Source: Flavobacterium sp. NRK1
GTDB lineage: Bacteria; Bacteroidota; Bacteroidia; Flavobacteriales; Flavobacteriaceae
Length of the DNA stretch: 64,000 nucleotides
Direction of reading: 5' to 3'
Assembly (NCBI RefSeq): GCF_024054175.1
Contig: NZ_JAMXLA010000001.1
Span: forward strand, 2,259,165 to 2,323,164
Under the pieces are notes generated by a model. That model was not told the DNA's origin. It was given only the letters and a program-made list of their open reading frames with translations, and ran no database searches. A program made the translations under genes and the position numbers. Positions 58,630 to 64,000 of this stretch are shown piece after piece (position 1 is the first letter of the stretch; each line of letters opens with the position of its first letter).

Positions 58630-61482
58630 ATGCCTAAAGACACTTCAATTAAATCAATTTTAATTATCGGTTCAGGACCTATCATCATTGGTCAGGCCTG
58701 CGAATTTGACTATGCCGGCTCTCAGGCCGCACGATCTATTAATGAAGAAGGTATAGAGGTTATACTTATAAACTCTAATCCGGCTACCATAATGACAGAC
58801 CCTTCGATGGCTGACCACGTGTATCTGAAACCGCTTACCACAAAATCTATTGTGGAGATATTGAAGGCACATCCGAACATTGATGCAGTTCTTCCTACTA
58901 TGGGAGGGCAAACAGCACTTAACCTTTGCCTTGAAGCCGAAGAAAAAGGAATTTGGGCCGATTTTAACGTAAGGCTTATAGGTGTTGATATTAATGCAAT
59001 TAACATTACAGAAGACAGGGAGCAGTTTAAACAGCTTCTTGAAAAAATAGGCATTCCTGCCGCACCTGCCAAAACAGCCAATTCTTTCCTTAAAGGAAAA
59101 GAGATTGCTCAGGAGTTTGGTTTTCCTTTAGTTATTCGCCCATCATTTACACTGGGTGGTACAGGCGCAGCTTTTGTGCACCAAAAAGAAGATTTTGACG
59201 AATTACTTACACGCGGACTTGAAGCTTCGCCTATACATGAAGTCCTTATAGATAAAGCTCTTTTAGGATGGAAAGAATATGAGTTAGAGCTCCTTCGCGA
59301 TAAAAACGATAATGTAGTTATTATCTGTTCTATCGAAAATATGGACCCTATGGGTATTCATACGGGAGATAGTATAACGGTAGCACCAGCAATGACATTA
59401 TCTGATACAACTTATCAGAAAATGAGGGATATGGCTATCAAGATGATGAGAAGCATAGGAAACTTTGCCGGAGGATGTAATGTACAGTTTGCGGTTAGCC
59501 CGGATGAAAAAGAAGATATCGTAGCTATTGAGATTAACCCAAGGGTGTCAAGATCTTCGGCTCTTGCTTCTAAAGCTACAGGTTACCCGATTGCTAAAAT
59601 AGCTTCTAAGCTGGCTCTTGGATACAGCCTGGACGAACTTCAAAACCAGATTACAAAATCAACTTCAGCTTTATTTGAGCCTACACTTGACTATGTTATT
59701 GTAAAAATACCACGCTGGAACTTTGATAAATTTGAAGGCGCAGACAGAACACTTGGACTGCAGATGAAATCTGTAGGAGAGGTAATGGGTATAGGACGCT
59801 CTTTCCAGGAAGCACTTCATAAAGCTACCCAGTCTCTTGAAATTAAACGTAACGGGCTTGGTGCCGACGGTAAAGGATATACTAACTACGAACAGATTAT
59901 AGATAAGCTTACTCATGCCAGCTGGGACAGGGTGTTTGTAATTTATGATGCAATTGCAATGGGTATTCCGTTGAGCCGTATTCATGAAATTACTAAGATA
60001 GACATGTGGTTCCTTAAGCAGTATGAAGAGCTTTATCTTCTTGAAAAAGAAATCTCTACCTTCAAGATAGATGACCTTCCTAAAGACCTGCTTCTTGAAG
60101 CAAAACAAAAAGGTTTCGCCGACAGGCAGATAGCACACATGATGGGCTGCCTTGAAAGTCAGGTGTATAATAAGCGTGAAGAAATGGGCGTTAAGCGTGT
60201 TTATAAGCTGGTAGATACCTGCGCAGCAGAATTTGAAGCTAAAACACCTTACTACTACTCAACTTTTGAAGCTGAGATTGAAAAGGCAGACGGTACAAAA
60301 TATGTAAGCAACGAAAGTGTTGTTTCAGACAGGAAAAAAGTTGTGGTTCTTGGTTCCGGCCCTAACAGGATAGGACAGGGGATAGAGTTTGACTACTCTT
60401 GTGTACACGGTGTACTTGCCGCTGCAGAATGTGGTTATGAAACTATAATGATAAACTGTAACCCTGAAACCGTATCTACTGATTTTGATACAGCCGACAA
60501 GTTATACTTTGAACCTGTATTCTGGGAACACATTTACGACATTATCAGACATGAAAAACCGGAAGGTGTTATAGTACAGCTTGGAGGGCAGACAGCTCTT
60601 AAGCTTGCTGAAAAACTTGACAGATACGGTATAAAAATACTGGGTACAAGCTTTGATGCGCTTGACCTTGCTGAAGACAGAGGACGTTTCTCTGACCTGC
60701 TTACTGAACTTGGAATTCCTTTCCCTAAATTTGGTATAGCTGAAAGTGCAGATGAAGCTTCTAAACTTGCAGATTCATTAGACTTCCCGTTACTTGTAAG
60801 GCCATCTTATGTACTTGGCGGACAGGGAATGAAAATTGTGATTAACAAGCAGGAGCTTGAAGAGCACGTTATAGACCTTCTTAAGAGTATTCCGGGTAAC
60901 AAACTGCTGCTTGATCATTACCTTGACGGAGCAATTGAAGCTGAGGCTGATGCAATATGTGATGGTGAAAATGTTTACATTATCGGTATCATGGAGCATA
61001 TAGAGCCTTGTGGTGTACACTCTGGCGATAGTAATGCTACATTGCCTCCGTTCAATCTTGGAGAGTTTGTAATGCAGCAAATAAAAGACCACACTAAAAA
61101 AATCGCAATAGCGCTTAAAACGTTAGGCCTTATAAACATACAGTTTGCAATTAAAGATGATACGGTTTATATTATCGAAGCTAACCCGAGAGCGTCACGT
61201 ACAGTGCCGTTTATCGCGAAAGCTTACGGAGAGCCTTATGTAAACTATGCAACTAAAGTAATGTTAGGACACAATAAAGTAACTGACTTTAACTTTAACC
61301 CGCAGCTTAAAGGATTTGCCATTAAACAACCGGTATTCTCTTTCAATAAATTTCCGGGTGTTAATAAGCAATTAGGTCCTGAAATGAAATCTACAGGTGA
61401 AAGCATCCTGTTTATTGAAGATCTTAAAGATGACCAGTTCTACGAACTGTACTCAAGAAGAAAAATGTATCTGAGCAGATAA
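58630..61482 (+). CDS. carB: Carbamoyl-phosphate synthase, large subunit (no MGS allosteric domain)
   Basis: CarB makes carbamoyl phosphate for pyrimidine and arginine synthesis from ammonia, bicarbonate and two ATP. The 950-residue protein has two ATP-grasp halves (about 1-550 and 555-935), each opening with a Gly-rich loop (LIIGSGPIIIGQACEFDY and VVLGSGPNRIGQGIEFDY). E. coli CarB is 1073 residues; this one ends at RKMYLSR, right after the second ATP-grasp half, so the C-terminal MGS-like domain that binds UMP, IMP and ornithine is absent. This appears to be the usual form in flavobacteria. carA is not adjacent. Confidence 0.95.
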   Translation: MPKDTSIKSILIIGSGPIIIGQACEFDYAGSQAARSINEEGIEVILINSNPATIMTDPSMADHVYLKPLTTKSIVEILKAHPNIDAVLPTMGGQTALNLCLEAEEKGIWADFNVRLIGVDINAINITEDREQFKQLLEKIGIPAAPAKTANSFLKGKEIAQEFGFPLVIRPSFTLGGTGAAFVHQKEDFDELLTRGLEASPIHEVLIDKALLGWKEYELELLRDKNDNVVIICSIENMDPMGIHTGDSITVAPAMTLSDTTYQKMRDMAIKMMRSIGNFAGGCNVQFAVSPDEKEDIVAIEINPRVSRSSALASKATGYPIAKIASKLALGYSLDELQNQITKSTSALFEPTLDYVIVKIPRWNFDKFEGADRTLGLQMKSVGEVMGIGRSFQEALHKATQSLEIKRNGLGADGKGYTNYEQIIDKLTHASWDRVFVIYDAIAMGIPLSRIHEITKIDMWFLKQYEELYLLEKEISTFKIDDLPKDLLLEAKQKGFADRQIAHMMGCLESQVYNKREEMGVKRVYKLVDTCAAEFEAKTPYYYSTFEAEIEKADGTKYVSNESVVSDRKKVVVLGSGPNRIGQGIEFDYSCVHGVLAAAECGYETIMINCNPETVSTDFDTADKLYFEPVFWEHIYDIIRHEKPEGVIVQLGGQTALKLAEKLDRYGIKILGTSFDALDLAEDRGRFSDLLTELGIPFPKFGIAESADEASKLADSLDFPLLVRPSYVLGGQGMKIVINKQELEEHVIDLLKSIPGNKLLLDHYLDGAIEAEADAICDGENVYIIGIMEHIEPCGVHSGDSNATLPPFNLGEFVMQQIKDHTKKIAIALKTLGLINIQFAIKDDTVYIIEANPRASRTVPFIAKAYGEPYVNYATKVMLGHNKVTDFNFNPQLKGFAIKQPVFSFNKFPGVNKQLGPEMKSTGESILFIEDLKDDQFYELYSRRKMYLSR

Positions 61483-61501
61483 TCACTGCCTGCATAATAC
61501 T

Positions 61502-61539
61502 AAAAAGCGCTCTACAGTTAGTTGTAGGGCGCTTTTTTT
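61502..61539. terminator. Terminator of carB, shared with the convergent membrane-protein gene
   Basis: AAAAAGCGC-T-CTACA (61502-61516) pairs with TGTAG-G-GCGCTTTTT around a short loop, followed by seven T. It overlaps the stop of the minus-strand gene at 61538 by two bases. Confidence 0.85.
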
Positions 61540-62020
61540 ATGGTTTCATTCTAACGATAATTTTATCCAGTCTTCGTTTATTGTATTGCTGCAATAGCGG
61601 TGGGTACAAGTGAAAGATAATGTTACAGATAAAAAGGGGAATAATTAAACCTGTACGATAGTTTGAGATATATAAGATTGGCAATAATAGTAATATTAAT
61701 ATAAAGCAGATAAGGTGGCTGATTTCTGCATAGGTCATTTCTTTTCTTACTTGAATAAGTGTTTCCCTGTTCCTTTCTTTAACTGTTAGAAGAGGATTAA
61801 ATTTACCCCAAAAAGAATGCAGTATAATATATTTAAGCACAAATATTCCCAAAATCCGGTTTGCTTTTTCCTGTCTTACAAAATTGAAATTCGTAAGTGT
61901 ATTATAAAATCGCTTGTGTTTAATGGCATTGTTAATGAGTAGGCCGAAAACTGAAAATCCGAATGCTACAAATACCGCTGTAAATATATTGTATAAAATC
62001 ATATGTAAGATAAACCCCAA
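61538..62020 (-). CDS. Membrane protein of unknown function
   Basis: This 160-residue protein has about three to four hydrophobic segments (about 6-28, 53-68, 100-125 and 128-145) and basic loops. There is no recognised domain. Two starts are possible, ATG 62020 and ATG 62002; I report the longer. It is convergent with carB and divergent from the CotH gene. I do not assign a function. Confidence 0.72.
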   Translation of the reverse strand: MGFILHMILYNIFTAVFVAFGFSVFGLLINNAIKHKRFYNTLTNFNFVRQEKANRILGIFVLKYIILHSFWGKFNPLLTVKERNRETLIQVRKEMTYAEISHLICFILILLLLPILYISNYRTGLIIPLFICNIIFHLYPPLLQQYNKRRLDKIIVRMKP

Positions 62021-62099
62021 ATTTATATATAAATTTAGAAATTTCTTATTTATTATTTTATGTTTATTTAATTATAAGTTATTGTAAACAAATTACTTC

Positions 62100-62107
62100 T
62101 ATATTTG
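62100..62107 (+). promoter_or_regulatory. Possible -7 element (TATATTTG) of the CotH-domain gene
   Basis: TATATTTG matches consensus and lies 22 bases before the ATG at 62130. The nearest TTG (62082-62084) is only 15 bases away, so the -33 element is uncertain. Confidence 0.45.
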
Positions 62108-62129
62108 TTAAAAATATCTTAAAAACACT

Positions 62130-64000
62130 ATGAATAAAATTTTACTTCTTTTCCGAAAGAACGCTCTTTTAGTAGTATTACTATTAGGAGCCGTTTCGTA
62201 TGGTCAGGTAAACTTTACTGACAGTAACCTGCCTATTTTTATTATTACTACAGATATTGATCCTGATACAGGAGAGCCTATAGAAATTCCAGATGATCCT
62301 AAAGTATGGGCCAGCCTTAAAGTTATTTATCATTCTGACGGCAGCCGTAATTATATGACAGATGCAGATATAGAAGAATTTCTTAATTACAATGCACGTA
62401 TTAAAATTGAACTTCGCGGCTCAAGTTCGCAGATACTTGAAAAAAAACAGTATGGATGGACGACTTATGATAATGAAGGCACAAAACAAAAAGTAAGCCT
62501 TTTAGGGATGCCAAAAGAAAACGACTGGATATTAAACGGACTGGCTTTTGACGGATCATTAATGCGCGATTATATTAATTATAATCTTGCCAGAAGTATT
62601 GGACAGTATGCTACACGAACACAATATTGTGAAGTGGTAATTAATGGTGATTACAGAGGGCTTTATATTCTTCAGGAAAAAATTAAGGATGACTCTAACC
62701 GCGTTAACATTGATAAAATCAGTGATGACGATATTACAGGCGGTTATATAACAAAAGCTGATAAAGATACCGGAGGTGACCCTATTGCCTGGACAATGGA
62801 TTCATATGCCGGCTTTACAGATTTTATTCATGAGCTGCCTAAACCTGAAGATGTTACTGAAGCACAGGCTAATTATATACATTCTCAATTTACAAATCTT
62901 GAAACTACAGCGGGAGAGCATAACCACGATGCTGCAACCGGCTATCCTTCAATAATTGATATACCTACATTTGTCGATTTTATGATCGTTAATGAATTTT
63001 CATCTAATGTAGATGCTTATCAGATAAGTACATTTTTTCATAAAGACAGGGGCGGTAAATTGAGGGCAGGGCCTGTATGGGATTTTAATCTTAGTCTTGG
63101 CTTGGATGTATTTGAAGACAGAAGTAAAACGGATGTATGGCAGTTTAGCAATGGCGATAATGAGGGAGCAAAATTCTGGACAGATCTTTTTAATGATGAT
63201 ACTTACAAATGTTATTTTGCCAAACGCTGGAATCAGCTTACTATGGAAGGAGAGCCTTTAAATTATAATAGTCTTTCTGATTTTATTGATGCAACTATAG
63301 TATTAATTGAAGAGGCTTCTGAAAGAGAACAGCTGCGTTGGGGTACAGTACCAGACCTTGAAGGTGAAACAAATGCAATTAAAGATTTTATACAGGCGAG
63401 ACTGCTTTGGATAACAGAACACGCAGGCAGTTTTACGGGATGCAGTGATGTTGAGGTTCCTTCTTTAGTTATAAGTAAAATTAATTATAATCCAGGAGAG
63501 ACAGATGAGTTTCCTGAATCGGATGATCAGGAATTTATTGAAATTACCAATACGGAATCTGCTGCGGTTGATCTTACAGGTATATATTTAAGTGAACTTG
63601 GAGTTTCTTATCAGTTTCCTGCAAATACAAGTATTGAAGCAGGAGAAAAAATATATATAGTGAGTAATGCTGATATATTTGAAGCTAAATATGGTATAAC
63701 TGCTTTTGGAGAGTTTGTTAGAAATATGTCTAACAGTAATCAGAATCTGGTACTTTCTGATGCATTTGGTAATAAGATAGATGAGGTACATTATTTTGAC
63801 AGCGAACCATGGCCGGATGCTGATGGGAATGGTAAATTTCTTACACTAACAGATGTTACATCTGATAATACCCTTGCATCAAGCTGGATGGCAGTTGACG
63901 AAACTTTACTTTCTATCAACTCATTTACAGATCCGGCTGCTATAATTGTATATCCTAACCCTGTAAACGAAAGACTTACAATTTCTTCTGATAAAATGCT
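62130..64000 (+). CDS. CotH-kinase and lamin-tail-domain T9SS protein (3' end outside window)
   Basis: An open frame of more than 620 codons runs from ATG 62130 to the window edge. It has a signal peptide (about 1-25, ending SYGQ) and a CotH-like kinase domain at about 50-420. CotH landmarks are the EVVINGDYRGLYILQEKI block and GPVWDFNLSLG with an Asp-Asn where D-D is usual. A lamin-tail domain (about 450-570) reads FIEITNTESAAVDLTGIYLS. The T9SS sorting domain begins (IIVYPNPVNERLTI) as the window ends. CotH kinases phosphorylate secreted proteins; their bacterial surface role is little known. It is exported through T9SS. Confidence 0.88.
   Translation, partial: MNKILLLFRKNALLVVLLLGAVSYGQVNFTDSNLPIFIITTDIDPDTGEPIEIPDDPKVWASLKVIYHSDGSRNYMTDADIEEFLNYNARIKIELRGSSSQILEKKQYGWTTYDNEGTKQKVSLLGMPKENDWILNGLAFDGSLMRDYINYNLARSIGQYATRTQYCEVVINGDYRGLYILQEKIKDDSNRVNIDKISDDDITGGYITKADKDTGGDPIAWTMDSYAGFTDFIHELPKPEDVTEAQANYIHSQFTNLETTAGEHNHDAATGYPSIIDIPTFVDFMIVNEFSSNVDAYQISTFFHKDRGGKLRAGPVWDFNLSLGLDVFEDRSKTDVWQFSNGDNEGAKFWTDLFNDDTYKCYFAKRWNQLTMEGEPLNYNSLSDFIDATIVLIEEASEREQLRWGTVPDLEGETNAIKDFIQARLLWITEHAGSFTGCSDVEVPSLVISKINYNPGETDEFPESDDQEFIEITNTESAAVDLTGIYLSELGVSYQFPANTSIEAGEKIYIVSNADIFEAKYGITAFGEFVRNMSNSNQNLVLSDAFGNKIDEVHYFDSEPWPDADGNGKFLTLTDVTSDNTLASSWMAVDETLLSINSFTDPAAIIVYPNPVNERLTISSDKM

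Noticed and set aside
58141-58630. Replication origin near rpmH
   Set aside because: rpmH often lies near oriC, but there is no dnaA, rnpA or visible DnaA-box cluster here.
59671-60138. 155-codon minus-strand frame inside carB
   Set aside because: Antisense to a conserved enzyme core; composition is Phe/Cys/Lys-rich as expected from a reverse frame.

Overview
The window comes from a member of the Bacteroidota, family Flavobacteriaceae, most likely Flavobacterium or a close relative. Signs of this are the low-GC coding sequence, many promoters of the flavobacterial TTG-N17-23-TAnnTTTG type, two proteins with a C-terminal type IX secretion (T9SS) sorting domain plus a third that reaches the start of one at the window edge, repeated DUF5686 outer-membrane proteins, a zinc-free type B ribosomal protein L31, and a carbamoyl-phosphate synthase large subunit without its C-terminal allosteric domain. 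Most of the window is chromosomal housekeeping and cell-envelope genes. There is no prophage, CRISPR array, rRNA or tRNA that I can see.

Layout. 1-8.0 kb: three DUF5686 paralogs on the minus strand (the first cut by the window edge), interrupted by a cytochrome b561-like gene and a NYN-LOTUS protein with a small partner; aroQ follows the last paralog upstream. 8.1-11.0 kb: four small secreted beta-barrel genes in alternating orientation between aroQ and xerD. 11.1-14.0 kb: xerD and a PAS histidine kinase overlapping a single-domain response regulator. 14.1-20.8 kb: a TetR regulator and a three-gene RND efflux operon, joined by repeated palindromic operators. 20.8-22.4 kb: a small accessory patch with three copies of a hairpin-rich repeat, one palindromic element, a lipoprotein gene and an Imm42-like immunity gene. 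22.5-24.9 kb: rny, a probable 6S RNA, zapA and a coiled-coil gene. 25.0-30.0 kb: M23 peptidase, TonB-dependent receptor and EF-hand lipoprotein. 30.0-38.1 kb (minus): a TfoX-like gene with an in-frame stop, DUF2971, a HAD hydrolase, a T9SS cargo protein, an MsbA-like ABC exporter, a phosphohexomutase, a glycosyltransferase and DUF4199. 38.3-40.5 kb: rpmE2, a GlmU-family protein and a thermonuclease. 40.5-43.5 kb: an OmpR-type two-component system flanked by two PepSY-like genes. 43.6-49.2 kb: a peptide-binding lipoprotein, mtaB, a T9SS protein and a coiled-coil surface protein. 49.5-58.1 kb: mostly minus-strand small enzymes (DMP19, methyltransferase, SDR, GNAT, pirin, TlpA-like, quinone oxidoreductase, Crp-like, GyrI-like, TPR) with a hydrolase/lytic transglycosylase pair on the plus strand. 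58.2-64 kb: rpmH (too short for most ORF callers), carB, a membrane protein and a CotH/lamin-tail T9SS protein cut by the window end.

Regulation that can be read directly. An exact 17-bp direct repeat with an OmpR-type 11-bp period lies upstream of both the two-component operon and one of its PepSY neighbours. Copies of CTTAAC-N3-RTTAAR sit at the tetR promoter and three times in front of the RND operon. A perfect 12-bp palindrome lies between a Crp-like gene and the oxidoreductase gene it precedes. I found no clearly new multi-gene system. The best leads are the two regulatory circuits, the repeat-rich Imm42 patch, the NYN-LOTUS pair and the interrupted TfoX-like gene.
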